A DNA stretch of 64,000 nt. Origin: Lentzea albida (GTDB lineage: Bacteria > Actinomycetota > Actinomycetes > Mycobacteriales > Pseudonocardiaceae). The position numbers and the translations under genes are program-made. Positions 40,444 through 48,828 of the stretch are shown piece after piece (position 1 is the first letter of the stretch; the number at the start of each line of letters is the position of its first letter). The stretch covers positions 1 through 64,000 of the forward strand of contig NZ_FOFV01000019.1 of NCBI RefSeq assembly GCF_900111005.1, read 5' to 3'. The notes below the pieces were generated by a model. That model was not told the DNA's origin, ran no database searches, and was given only the letters and a program-made list of their open reading frames with translations.

Positions 40444-41601
40444 ATGCGATTTCTGCTGTCCACCATCGGGTCTCGGGGCGAGGCGCAGCCGCTCACCGCG
40501 CTGGCCGTGCGGTTGAAGGAGCTCGGGAACGACGTCGAGGTCGTGGCGCCGCCGGACTTCGAGGGACTCGTCACGGGCCACGGCGTCGGCTTCACGCCGG
40601 TCGGGCCCACCCTGCGCGCCACCAAGGCGGTGGAGCTCGCGGTGGGCGAGTTGCGGAGGTTGGCCGAGGAGTCGGTCAGAGAGCAGTTCCGGGTCGTCGC
40701 GGGGGCGGCCGGTCGGGCCGATGTTCTCGTGGCAGGGGGTGCGTTGCAGCACGCGACGCGGTCCGTGGCGGAGAGCATCGGGGCGCGGTACGTGTACGCG
40801 AGTTTCTGTGCGAACACCATGCCCTCGCCGCATCACGCTCCGCCGGCGATGCTCGGGAACGTTCCGGTGGAGGGCACGGCTGAGGAGAACCTCGCGCAGT
40901 GGGAGCGGCAACGGCAGTACTTCACGAGTTCGCGTGAGGCGCTCAATGACGAACGCGGCAAACTGGACCTGGCGCCGATCGAGGACGTGCGTGACCACAT
41001 CTTCGGCGATGCGCCCTGGCTCGCGGCGGATCCGGTGCTCGGGCCGTGGCCCGGGCCCGGTGAAGTGGTGCAGACCGGTGCCTGGTTGCTCGACGATCGG
41101 AGGCCGCTGAGTCCGGAGCTGGAGGCGTTCCTGGACGAGGGCGAGCCGCCGGTCTACTTCGGTCTCGGCAGCATGCGCGGCCGACTGGACGGGGCCGTCG
41201 AGGCAGCGCGTCGGCTGGGTGAACGTGTTGTCCTGCAACGAGGTTGGGCGGGCTTGGAACTGCCGGACGACGGCGAGGACTGCATCGCCATCGGGGAGGT
41301 GAACCAGCAGGCGTTGTTCCGGCGGGTCGCTCTGGTCGTGCACCACGGTGGCGCCGGCACCTCCACGACGGCCGCGCTGGCCGGGAGACCGCAGGTCGTG
41401 GTGCCCCACATGTACGACCAGTACTACTGGGGGAGGCAGGTCGAGCGGCTGGATGTCGGGTGCTCGGCACCGGCAGTGACGGCGGAGGTGCTTGGCGAGG
41501 CGCTCCGGCTCGCTCCGCAAGCGGCAGAGGTGGCCGTAGAGGTGCGCACGGACGGTGCGCGGGTTGCGGCGGAACGGCTGATGGCGTTGCGATTCGCCTG
41601 A
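40444..41601 (+). CDS. GT1 glycosyltransferase resembling glycopeptide-antibiotic transferases
   Basis: 385 aa, GT-B fold. N-terminal M-R-F-L-L-S-T-I-G-S-R-G-E acceptor-domain start; the C-terminal donor site is H-H-G-G-A-G-T-S-T-T-A-A-L-A-G-R-P-Q, then P-H-M-Y-D-Q-Y-Y-W-G. This is the pattern of GtfA/B/C glycopeptide and related UDP/TDP-sugar transferases. No aglycone, NRPS/PKS or deoxysugar genes are in the window, so it is an orphan that may glycosylate a lipid, macrolide or xenobiotic. GAGGGG lies 8 nt before the ATG at 40444; the frame is open upstream but poor in coding signal. Confidence 0.9.
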   Translation: MRFLLSTIGSRGEAQPLTALAVRLKELGNDVEVVAPPDFEGLVTGHGVGFTPVGPTLRATKAVELAVGELRRLAEESVREQFRVVAGAAGRADVLVAGGALQHATRSVAESIGARYVYASFCANTMPSPHHAPPAMLGNVPVEGTAEENLAQWERQRQYFTSSREALNDERGKLDLAPIEDVRDHIFGDAPWLAADPVLGPWPGPGEVVQTGAWLLDDRRPLSPELEAFLDEGEPPVYFGLGSMRGRLDGAVEAARRLGERVVLQRGWAGLELPDDGEDCIAIGEVNQQALFRRVALVVHHGGAGTSTTAALAGRPQVVVPHMYDQYYWGRQVERLDVGCSAPAVTAEVLGEALRLAPQAAEVAVEVRTDGARVAAERLMALRFA

Positions 41602-41633
41602 ACCGGGCCGTGGGTGCGTGGTAAGCCAACGGC

Positions 41634-42257
41634 ATGAGGATCCTCGCCCTGGTTTTGCTGCTCACCGCCTGCACGGCGACGGAGCCGGGCACACCGGCGA
41701 GGGAGGAGTGGCTCACGGGCCAGCTGACCTTCCGGAAGGTCGAGGGGCAGGCTCCCACCTCCAGGCCGTCGGCCGACCATCCGGTGCGGCAGAACGAGGC
41801 GGGCGATCCGGCGGTCGGGACGGCGCGGGCGGTTCGGCAGAGTGCGGACGCGAAGGTTCGGGAGCAGGCGCTCGGTGTGCTGGACTGCGCTGCTCCGGAC
41901 CCGCTGGTCGGCAACGACGACCCGGTGGCGCCGTTGGTCACCTGTGACGCCGGTGAGTTCAAGTACGACCTCGGGCCGGTCTTCCTGGACGGGGATCGGG
42001 TCGCTGCGGCGTCGGCGGAGGTCGACCCGTCCGGGGCGGGCTTCGTGGTGACGGTCGAGTTCGACGCCGGGGGTGCGCGGACGTGGAGCGACTTCACGAC
42101 GGCCAACGTCGGTGAGCAGGTCGCGATCCTGATCAACGGGCGGGTGCTCAGCGCGCCCACCGTGCAGTCGCCGATCACCGGCGGCTCGGCGCAGATCTCC
42201 GGCGGGTTCACCCGGGACGAGGCCGACCAGCTCGCGCGGCAGCTGGTGGGCCGGTGA
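41634..42257 (+). CDS. lipoprotein with a SecD P1-head-like domain
   Basis: 207 aa. The lipobox L-L-L-T-A-C places the lipidated Cys at residue ~13. The C-terminal half matches the SecDF P1-head region: V-T-V-E-F-D-A-G-G-A-R-T-W, then N-V-G-E-Q-V-A-I-L-I-N-G-R-V-L-S-A-P-T-V, I-T-G-G-S-A-Q-I-S-G-G-F-T and E-A-D-Q-L-A-R-Q-L. In SecD that head binds emerging proteins outside the membrane, but here there are no SecD transmembrane helices. A stand-alone extracytoplasmic head attached by lipid is unusual; function unknown. Confidence 0.8.
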   Translation: MRILALVLLLTACTATEPGTPAREEWLTGQLTFRKVEGQAPTSRPSADHPVRQNEAGDPAVGTARAVRQSADAKVREQALGVLDCAAPDPLVGNDDPVAPLVTCDAGEFKYDLGPVFLDGDRVAAASAEVDPSGAGFVVTVEFDAGGARTWSDFTTANVGEQVAILINGRVLSAPTVQSPITGGSAQISGGFTRDEADQLARQLVGR

Positions 42258-42323
42258 AGGACATCTGAACCGGGCCGGCTGGGACGTACGTGTGGTGGGT
42301 GTCCGCAGTGAGGGGTGACCCGC

Positions 42324-43385
42324 ATGTCGTACCAGGTTGGGCTCGATCTCGGATCCGCAGGCACCACCGTCGCCACGGCCGGTGGCGTCACGACCGGCGG
42401 CCGGCGTCAGCAGGCGGCGGCCAGGGAGATCGCGAGCGTTCTCGACGACCTCGCTCACCGGCACGGGGAGCCGCCCAGCCGGGTGGCGATGACGCATCCG
42501 CTGTGCTGGCCGCACGAGCACCTCGAGCAGGTACGCCAGGACCTCATCGACGCGGGACGTGCGGACGTGTTGTTCGTGCCCGCACCTCATGCCGCCGCTA
42601 TCGCGTTCGACGCTGACGCGCAGATGCCCGAGCACGGCACGGTGGCGGTGTTCGACTTCGGTGCCACCGGGTGCGACATCGCGGTGCTGCGCAAGCAGGG
42701 CGTGTTGCTGCTGGCCGGGCAGCCCGAACGGGTCGAGGTCGGTGGGTTCGACCTCGACGAGCTGGTGGCGGAGCACGTGATCGCGAAGATCGGCACGCAC
42801 AGCCGTGAACTCGTGCGGAGCTGCGTCGAGGCGAAGGAGCTGCTGGGCAGCTATCCGGAGGTGCGGATCCCCTACGTCGCGACGAGTGGTGAGGTGCGTG
42901 AGGTCAGGCTGAGCCGGTTGGAGTTCGAGGCGGTCATCCGGCCGTCGGTCGAGTCGGTGGTCGACGCGCTGGAACGCGTGGCCGGCAGCGCGGGGTCGTG
43001 CCTGCCCGACGTCGTCCTGCTCGTGGGCGGGTCGTCGCGGATTCCGCTGGTGGTGCGGGAGATCGTGGAACGGCTGCACGTGCCGGTGGTGCGGGCGCCG
43101 GACGGTGCTGCCGCGACGGGGGCCTACCTCGAGGCGAGACAGCTCGAACCGGAGCCCGCGGAGGAGCCGACCGTCGAGGTGCCGAAGCCGCGGGAGGAAG
43201 AACCGGAGCGGCGGATCCCGACCACGCCGTTCATCGCTGCGGGGTTGCTCGTGCTCGTGCTCGGAGGTGGGTGGTTCGCGCACGACGCGATGAACCGGCC
43301 TCAGGTGAAGATGGAGAACACGAGCGTGCGGCTCGAGCCGCCGGGCACGGCCGAACTGCCCCGGATCAGCGAGCCAGCGCGCTGA
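42324..43385 (+). CDS. reduced Hsp70/DnaK-like ATPase with C-terminal membrane anchor
   Basis: 353 aa. Actin/Hsp70 ATPase signatures: phosphate-1 G-L-D-L-G-S-A-G-T-T, phosphate-2 V-F-D-F-G-A-T-G-C-D and adenosine V-V-L-L-V-G-G-S-S-R-I-P. The ATPase region is only ~265 residues (Hsp70 has ~380), so subdomain material is missing, and no substrate-binding domain exists. A Pro/Glu-rich linker leads to one membrane helix (~295-318) and a 35-residue extracytoplasmic tail. GAGGGG lies 8 nt before the ATG at 42324. The last 20 bp overlap the convergent PLP gene. Confidence 0.8.
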   Translation: MSYQVGLDLGSAGTTVATAGGVTTGGRRQQAAAREIASVLDDLAHRHGEPPSRVAMTHPLCWPHEHLEQVRQDLIDAGRADVLFVPAPHAAAIAFDADAQMPEHGTVAVFDFGATGCDIAVLRKQGVLLLAGQPERVEVGGFDLDELVAEHVIAKIGTHSRELVRSCVEAKELLGSYPEVRIPYVATSGEVREVRLSRLEFEAVIRPSVESVVDALERVAGSAGSCLPDVVLLVGGSSRIPLVVREIVERLHVPVVRAPDGAAATGAYLEARQLEPEPAEEPTVEVPKPREEEPERRIPTTPFIAAGLLVLVLGGGWFAHDAMNRPQVKMENTSVRLEPPGTAELPRISEPAR

Positions 43386-44592
43386 TCTCCCGCACGGTCC
43401 GGTCGATCTCCTCCGGCGTGTTGAGGATGGACGTGCCGACCCGCGCGTACGGGATGCGGTACGAGGCCGTGGTGATCTGGATGTTCTTCTGCCGCAACAG
43501 TTCCACCAGCTCGGGGCCGGTGCGGCCGGGGACGTCGAAGCACACCATGCCCGCGGAGACCGAGGCGTCGCGAGGCGTGTGGACGACGACTCCGGGGATC
43601 TCGGCGAGGCCGGCGGAGAACCGCGCGGACAGCTCGGTGATCCGGGACGCCACGCGGTCGCGGCCGAGGCGCTGGTGGAACCGCACCGCCGCCCGCACCG
43701 CGTAGTACTGCTCGAACGCGTGGAAGCCGCCGGGCCCGAGCAACGCCGTGGGACTGCGGTCGCTCAGGCTCGGCAGCAGCGGCACGATCTGGTCGCTCAC
43801 CTCGGGGTTCACCCACACCATGCCGGTGCCGCGCGGCCCGAACAGCCACTTGTGCGTGCCGGCCACGAACACGTCCGCGCCCATGCGCGCCGCGTCGTCG
43901 TCGACCGCCGCCAACCCGTGCACGCCGTCTACGACGAGGAGGCAGCGGTCTTCCCGTGCGCGGCCACGGTTCGCTTCCGCCACAACGGAAGCGCACGCGC
44001 GCACGGGCATTCTTAGACCTGTGCTCGACTGCACCCACGTGATGCCCACGGCACGCGTCCGCGGTGTGATCGAGTTGCGCAGGCGCGTTGCGATCTCGTC
44101 CTCGGTGGCCTTCGCCGGGTTCTCGAAGAGCGTGCCGACCCTGACGTCCGCGCCCACCCGCCCAGCGGCCAGTCGTGCCGCCTGCTGGTGCCACGCGTGG
44201 TCCTGGTCGTTGAGCAGCAACTCCTGACCCGCGCGCAGTTTCAGCCCGCCGTAGACGATCGAGAGCCCGATGGTCGTGTTGGGCACGAACGCGATGTCGT
44301 CCGCGGCACCGCCGACGTACTGCCCGAGCGCGACGGCCACCTCCCGCGCCTCCTCGGGCATGAGGTCGTGCGAGTTCGAGTCGAGCCTGCGCCGGAACTG
44401 CTCGATCGCGTCCCGCACCTCCCGCGGGTTCGACGCGAGGTAGAAGAGCCCGAGGTTGGTCAGCGCCGGGTCCAGCCGGAACTCACGCCGCACGGCGCCC
44501 CAGTCCACTCCCCGCGCGGCCGACGACGCCGTCGGCGCGACGGCGAGCAGTCCTGCCCCTGCCAGGAAGTCACGACGGTCCATGCCGTCCAT
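43366..44592 (-). CDS. Tat-exported class V aminotransferase-fold PLP enzyme
   Basis: 408 aa. A twin-arginine signal (M-D-R-R-D-F-L-A-G-A-G, hydrophobic core, A-S-S-A cleavage) is followed by a complete fold-type I class V domain: Asp222 in V-V-D-G-V-H-G and the Schiff-base Lys248 in G-T-H-K-W-L-F-G-P-R-G-T-G. Relatives include isopenicillin-N epimerase-like and cysteine-desulfurase-like enzymes. Export of a PLP enzyme through Tat, which carries folded cofactor proteins, is uncommon. A second ATG at 44583 would give the same signal minus three residues. Confidence 0.82.
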   Translation of the reverse strand: MDGMDRRDFLAGAGLLAVAPTASSAARGVDWGAVRREFRLDPALTNLGLFYLASNPREVRDAIEQFRRRLDSNSHDLMPEEAREVAVALGQYVGGAADDIAFVPNTTIGLSIVYGGLKLRAGQELLLNDQDHAWHQQAARLAAGRVGADVRVGTLFENPAKATEDEIATRLRNSITPRTRAVGITWVQSSTGLRMPVRACASVVAEANRGRAREDRCLLVVDGVHGLAAVDDDAARMGADVFVAGTHKWLFGPRGTGMVWVNPEVSDQIVPLLPSLSDRSPTALLGPGGFHAFEQYYAVRAAVRFHQRLGRDRVASRITELSARFSAGLAEIPGVVVHTPRDASVSAGMVCFDVPGRTGPELVELLRQKNIQITTASYRIPYARVGTSILNTPEEIDRTVREISALAR

Positions 44593-44768
44593 TGGACAGC
44601 TTCGGCGACGCGAACGGCAGTCCGGTGTTCAACTCCTCCGCTTCCACGGTGCACAGCATGCTCACGCCGATGGGCAACTGCGTTGGCGCGGGCCCGGACA
44701 CCTCGACTCGCCGGAGTGGATCAGGCATCCTCGTAGACGCTTCGCTGGGGGACGACGGGGGTGTGGGC

Positions 44769-47759
44769 GTGCGAGCGCTCGTGTTGGGGCCGATCGAGGT
44801 CCGGGTAGGCGACAGACAGGTGGGTCTCGGCGGTCCCAAGCCGAGGACCCTGCTCGCCGCGTTGTTGTTGCAGCCGCGCCAGGTGGTGCCGGTGGAACGG
44901 CTGATCGACCTGATCTGGGGGGAGGCGCCACCGCAGACCGCGGGTGCGCTGGTGCACACCTACGTGTCGTCGTTGCGGCGGGCGGTGGGCACCGCGCTGG
45001 TCACCAGGGCACCGGGCTACCTGCTCGACCTGGACAGCGACGTCGAGCAGTTCCAGAAGCACCTGACGACGGCGCGGCAGGCGGAACGGGCCGGTGACCA
45101 CGCCACCGCGACCACGCACTACCAGCACGGGCTCGCGTTGTGGCGCGGCCCGGCGTTGCACGGCGTCGACGCGCAGTTCGCCCGCGGGCACGCGCTCGCG
45201 CTGGAGGAGTCCCGGCTGAGCGCCGAGGAGGGGCTCGGCCGCTGTGAACTCGCGCAGCACCGGGTCGAGGACGCGATCACGCGGCTGTCGGCGCTGGCCG
45301 GTGCCCACCCGACGCGCGAGGAGACGCGCGAGCTGCTCATGCGAGCCCTGCACCGCGCCGGACGGCAGGCGGACGCGCTGCAGGTCTACCGCGACGCGCG
45401 TGAGCACCTGCTCGACGAGCTCGGCATCGAGCCGGGCGAGAAGCTGCGCGACCTGCACTCCCGCATCCTCAACGGCACGCTCGAGACCGCACCGCCGGAG
45501 CTGACCGCGGCGGCGGCCCCGGCGGCGGTGACCACGCACCAGGTCGTCCCGCACCACCTGCCGCCCGACATCAGCGACTTCATCGGCCGCCAGGAGGCGC
45601 TCAAGCAGGTGTTCGGCCTCACCGAGGACCGCGAGACGGGTACCGCGACGCCGACGGCCGTGGTGTCCGGGTTCGGGGGCGCCGGCAAGTCCGCGCTGGC
45701 CGTGCACGCCGCGCACCTTCTGCGGAAGTCCTACCCGGACGGCCAGCTGTTCGCGGACCTGCGCGGCGGCGGGCGCGACCTCGAACCGCAGGAGGTCGTC
45801 GGCCGGTTCCTCGGCCTGCTCGGCATCCCCGGCCAGGACCAGCCGGCGGCACCGGACGAACGCGTCGAGCTGTACCGGCGGACCGTGGCCGACCGGCGGC
45901 TGGTGGTCGTGCTCGACAACGCCCGCAGCGAGGCGCAGGTCAGGCCGTTGCTGCCGGGCAACCCGAACTGCTTCGTGATCATCACCAGCCGCCGCAGGCT
46001 CACCGGGCTCGAAGGCGCCGAGCCGATCGAGCTGGGCTTCCTCGGCGAGGAGACCAGCATGGAGATGCTCGGGCGGATCGTCGGCCCCGAGCGGATCGGC
46101 GCGGAGCCCGAGGCGGCGCGGCGGATCGTGCGGCTCTGCGGTGGTGTGCCGCTCGCGTTGCGGGCGGCGGGCGCGAAACTGCTGGCGCGGCCGCACTGGC
46201 CGTTGAAGACGCTCGCCAAGCGGCTGTCCGACGAACGGCGCAGGCTAGACGAGCTGGAGATGGGCGACCTCGCCATCCGGTCGTCGCTCAGGCTCACCTA
46301 CGCCGAGCTGGACCCGTTGCACCGCAAGGCCTTCCACCTGCTGTCGGTGCTCGACCTGCCGGACTTCGGCGCGTGGGTCGCGGCGCCGTTGCTGGACATC
46401 TCGCCGTACGACGCCGAAGACGTCGTGGAGCACCTGGTGGACTTGCGCCTCGTGGACGTCGCCGGGGTCGACCAGATCGGCCGGGTGCGCTACCGGTTCC
46501 ACGACCTCGTGCAGCTCTTCGGCGCCGAGCAGGCGGAGGGCGAACCCGTGACGGAGGCCGTCACGCGCCTGCTGCGGACGTGGCTCGCGCTGGTCGAGGC
46601 CGGGGTGCGGAAGCTGCCGCGGGTGACGCTGGGGCTGCGGCCGCGGCTGCACGCCGAGATCGAGGTGGACCCGCGGCTCGAGGAGGACGTCGAGGAGGAC
46701 CCGACCGGCTGGCTGCACTCCGAGACGGACGCCGTCGTGCGGGCCGTCGAACGGGCGCACGACCTCGGTGTCGACGAGCTGACCACCACCGTGATCACGT
46801 CGCTGCTGTCGTCGCCCTTCGCGGCGCGCAACGAGTTCGGCAACTGGCAGCGCACGCACCTGGTGGCGCTGCGGTCGGTGCGCGAGCGCGGCAACCGGCG
46901 CGCCGAGGCCGTGCTGCTCGCCGGGCTCGGCCAGCTGCGCTACGAGCAGGACGACTTCGCGGCGGCGCTCGCGCACTTCGAGCAGGCGGCGGAGATCGCG
47001 GCCGCCATCGACGAACCGGAGACGCTCGCCGTCGCCTACGTCGGCATGGGTACGGTCCGGCGCGACCTCGCCGAGTTCGCGCAGGCGCGCGAGCTGCTCG
47101 ACAAGGCGATCGCGCTGGGGGACGACGGCGTCGTCGCGGCCGCGAGTTACGGCGTCGGTGCGATCCACCGCGACCACGGCGATCTGGACGAGGCGCGGCG
47201 GGCGTTCGAACGCTGCGTGGAGCTCTACCGCGAGCAGGAGGACCGGCGCGGCGAAGCACTGGCGTTGCGCGCGCTGAGCCTGTGCCACCGGGCGGCGGGC
47301 GCGTACGCGGAGGCGGTGGGACTGAGCCGTGAGGCCGAGCGGATCCTGCGCGGGGCAGGCGACGAACTTGGTGCCACGTACGCGGCCCAGTCGCTCGCCA
47401 AGGCGGCGCTGCGGACGGGAGACCTGGAGGGCCTCGACGACCTGCTGGCCGAGTGCCTGGAGGTCTGCACGCGCCAGCGCGACCGGTTCGGCGTCGCGTT
47501 GACGACGCGGACGCTCGGAGAGCTCGCGCTGGCCCAGGACCGCCTCCCGGAGGCCTCCGACCTCCTCGCGGACGCGCTGGAGCAGTGGACCGCGCTGGGA
47601 CTGCCGATCTGGCGGGCGCGCACGATGCGGGACCTGGCGGTGGCGACCGCGGACGAAGAGATGTGGCTGCGCGCCAAGGAGTTGTTCGCGTCGCTGGGAG
47701 TGCGGGAGGCACGGGAGTTGGAGGGGCTGAGTGCCGGCGGGTGGCGCTCGACCCTCTGA
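44769..47759 (+). CDS. AfsR/SARP-type BTAD regulator with NB-ARC and TPR domains
   Basis: 996 aa from GTG 44769 (GTG 44763 is also possible; the upstream frame is open but unlike the family). Order: OmpR-like winged helix (~1-95), bacterial transcriptional activation domain (~100-245), NB-ARC ATPase with Walker A G-F-G-G-A-G-K-S (~300-307) and L-V-V-V-L-D-N-A, then a winged helix and TPR repeats (~700-980). AfsR-like proteins activate secondary-metabolite or stress genes after signal-driven ATPase switching. No cluster to control is evident next to it; its divergent neighbour is the Tat-exported PLP enzyme. Confidence 0.92.
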   Translation: MRALVLGPIEVRVGDRQVGLGGPKPRTLLAALLLQPRQVVPVERLIDLIWGEAPPQTAGALVHTYVSSLRRAVGTALVTRAPGYLLDLDSDVEQFQKHLTTARQAERAGDHATATTHYQHGLALWRGPALHGVDAQFARGHALALEESRLSAEEGLGRCELAQHRVEDAITRLSALAGAHPTREETRELLMRALHRAGRQADALQVYRDAREHLLDELGIEPGEKLRDLHSRILNGTLETAPPELTAAAAPAAVTTHQVVPHHLPPDISDFIGRQEALKQVFGLTEDRETGTATPTAVVSGFGGAGKSALAVHAAHLLRKSYPDGQLFADLRGGGRDLEPQEVVGRFLGLLGIPGQDQPAAPDERVELYRRTVADRRLVVVLDNARSEAQVRPLLPGNPNCFVIITSRRRLTGLEGAEPIELGFLGEETSMEMLGRIVGPERIGAEPEAARRIVRLCGGVPLALRAAGAKLLARPHWPLKTLAKRLSDERRRLDELEMGDLAIRSSLRLTYAELDPLHRKAFHLLSVLDLPDFGAWVAAPLLDISPYDAEDVVEHLVDLRLVDVAGVDQIGRVRYRFHDLVQLFGAEQAEGEPVTEAVTRLLRTWLALVEAGVRKLPRVTLGLRPRLHAEIEVDPRLEEDVEEDPTGWLHSETDAVVRAVERAHDLGVDELTTTVITSLLSSPFAARNEFGNWQRTHLVALRSVRERGNRRAEAVLLAGLGQLRYEQDDFAAALAHFEQAAEIAAAIDEPETLAVAYVGMGTVRRDLAEFAQARELLDKAIALGDDGVVAAASYGVGAIHRDHGDLDEARRAFERCVELYREQEDRRGEALALRALSLCHRAAGAYAEAVGLSREAERILRGAGDELGATYAAQSLAKAALRTGDLEGLDDLLAECLEVCTRQRDRFGVALTTRTLGELALAQDRLPEASDLLADALEQWTALGLPIWRARTMRDLAVATADEEMWLRAKELFASLGVREARELEGLSAGGWRSTL

Positions 47760-47768
47760 CGCCGGGTG

Positions 47769-48215
47769 TTACGCCCTCGCCGTCACCTGCACGTCGCGCG
47801 CGGTCAGTTCGGCGGCGCACTCGGTGCACTCCACCTTCGCGCGCACACCACCGCCGCAGTCGCGGTGGTGCAGCTGGAACGACTCCTCTTCCTCGGGGGC
47901 CATCCACCTCTCGCCCCACGTGCGCAACGCCATCAGCACGGGGTAGAGGTCGCGGCCTTTCTCCGTGAGGCGGTACTCGTGCCGTGTGCGGCCGTCCTCG
48001 TGATAGGGCACGCGCTTGAGCACGTTCTCCTGCAGGAGCACGTTCAGCCGGTCGGTCAGGACGCTGCGCGAGATGTCCATCGTGGCCTGGAAGTCTTCGA
48101 AGCGGCGCGTGCCCAGGAAGATCTGGCGGAGCAGCAGCAGTGTCCAGCGCTCGCCCAGCAGGGCCGCGGGACGGCTCAGCGTGCAGGGCATGCTCGCGAA
48201 ACTCGAGTACGGCAT
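47769..48215 (-). CDS. HxlR-family transcriptional regulator
   Basis: 148 aa. HxlR winged helix: G-E-R-W-T-L-L-L-L-R-Q-I-F-L-G-T-R-R-F-E-D-F and L-T-D-R-L-N-V-L-L. The C-terminal extension has C-G-G-G and C-T-E-C motifs that may bind zinc or sense redox state. Divergent from a GNAT gene; twin palindromes in the 76-bp spacer are the obvious operators, so it is probably an autorepressor controlling both genes. It has a TATCCT -10 box 6 nt before the ATG and no SD (leaderless). Confidence 0.9.
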   Translation of the reverse strand: MPYSSFASMPCTLSRPAALLGERWTLLLLRQIFLGTRRFEDFQATMDISRSVLTDRLNVLLQENVLKRVPYHEDGRTRHEYRLTEKGRDLYPVLMALRTWGERWMAPEEEESFQLHHRDCGGGVRAKVECTECAAELTARDVQVTARA

Positions 48216-48221
48216 GACTCC

Positions 48222-48227
48222 AGGATA
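48222..48227 (-). promoter_or_regulatory. -10 box TATCCT of the hxlR gene (leaderless)
   Basis: TANNNT on the minus strand, 6 nt from the ATG at 48215. The palindrome at 48236-48250 lies in its spacer/-35 region. Confidence 0.5.
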
Positions 48228-48231
48228 TCCC

Positions 48232-48261
48232 TTGCGTTCGTTTTTCGAACTCAGCTACAGT
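48232..48261 (+). promoter_or_regulatory. promoter TTGCGT-N18-TACAGT of the GNAT gene
   Basis: -35 at 48232-48237 and -10 at 48256-48261. Both palindromes overlap it, one in the spacer and one from the end of the -10 downstream, ideal for repression. Confidence 0.5.
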
Positions 48262-48274
48262 TCGGATTCCGAAC
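48236..48274. promoter_or_regulatory. twin operators GTTCG-N5-CGAAC
   Basis: Two copies of GTTCG-N5-CGAAC at 48236-48250 and 48260-48274, centres 24 bp apart; the second extends to GTTCGGA-T-TCCGAAC. Each is followed by TCAG. Two identical dyads between divergent genes, one encoding an HxlR repressor, are strong operator candidates. Confidence 0.75.
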
Positions 48275-48291
48275 TCAGGGAGTCGATCCTC

Positions 48292-48804
48292 ATGCGCGTC
48301 ACCGAGCTCGACCGCGACACCGCTGGAGAAGCCGTCGACGCGGTGTTCGCGGGACTGTCCGCGCGCAGCCGCTACCTGCGCTTCCACTCGCCGACGCCGC
48401 GACTGACCGCGTCCGCGCGCCGGGTGCTCGTCGACGTGGACGGGGAACGTCACGGGGCCGTGTGCGCCCGCGTCGGCGGTGACCCGATCGGCATCGCGCG
48501 GGTGATCAGGACCGGCGGGTGCGACGCGGAGATCGCGGTCGCGGTGGTGGACCTGTGGCAACGCCGTGGCGTGGGCCGCCTGCTGCTGGAGGAGCTGACG
48601 TCCGTCGCGGCCAGGATGGGCGTCGCGGTGCTGCACGGCGACGTCCTGCCCGACAACCACGCGATGCTCGCGCTGGTCCGCAAGGTGCTGCCGGGCGTGC
48701 GGCTGACCAGGGACGCCGACACGGTCCAGCTGAGCTACCCGCTCGCCTGGGTGACCGCCGAGATCACCGACGCGGACCTTATAGAGAGCTTGCAGGAGAT
48801 TTAG
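48292..48804 (+). CDS. GNAT-family N-acetyltransferase
   Basis: 170 aa. Acetyl-CoA site V-D-L-W-Q-R-R-G-V-G-R-L-L-L-E-E-L; the N-terminal S-R-Y-L-R-F-H-S-P is typical of the actinobacterial group related to KAT/Pat-type acetyltransferase domains. Substrate unknown. AGGGAG is 8-9 nt before the ATG. It likely belongs to the HxlR regulon, since the operators cover its promoter. Confidence 0.85.
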   Translation: MRVTELDRDTAGEAVDAVFAGLSARSRYLRFHSPTPRLTASARRVLVDVDGERHGAVCARVGGDPIGIARVIRTGGCDAEIAVAVVDLWQRRGVGRLLLEELTSVAARMGVAVLHGDVLPDNHAMLALVRKVLPGVRLTRDADTVQLSYPLAWVTAEITDADLIESLQEI

Positions 48805-48828
48805 AGATCGAACCCCGACGCTGGCGGG

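Noticed and set aside
37312..41520. 1402-codon minus-strand open frame across polA and the glycosyltransferase
   Set aside because: Antisense shadow of two well-supported genes; no domain, no start signal.
40444..41601. Part of a glycopeptide biosynthetic cluster
   Set aside because: No NRPS, oxygenase, halogenase or deoxysugar genes within 20 kb on either side in the window.
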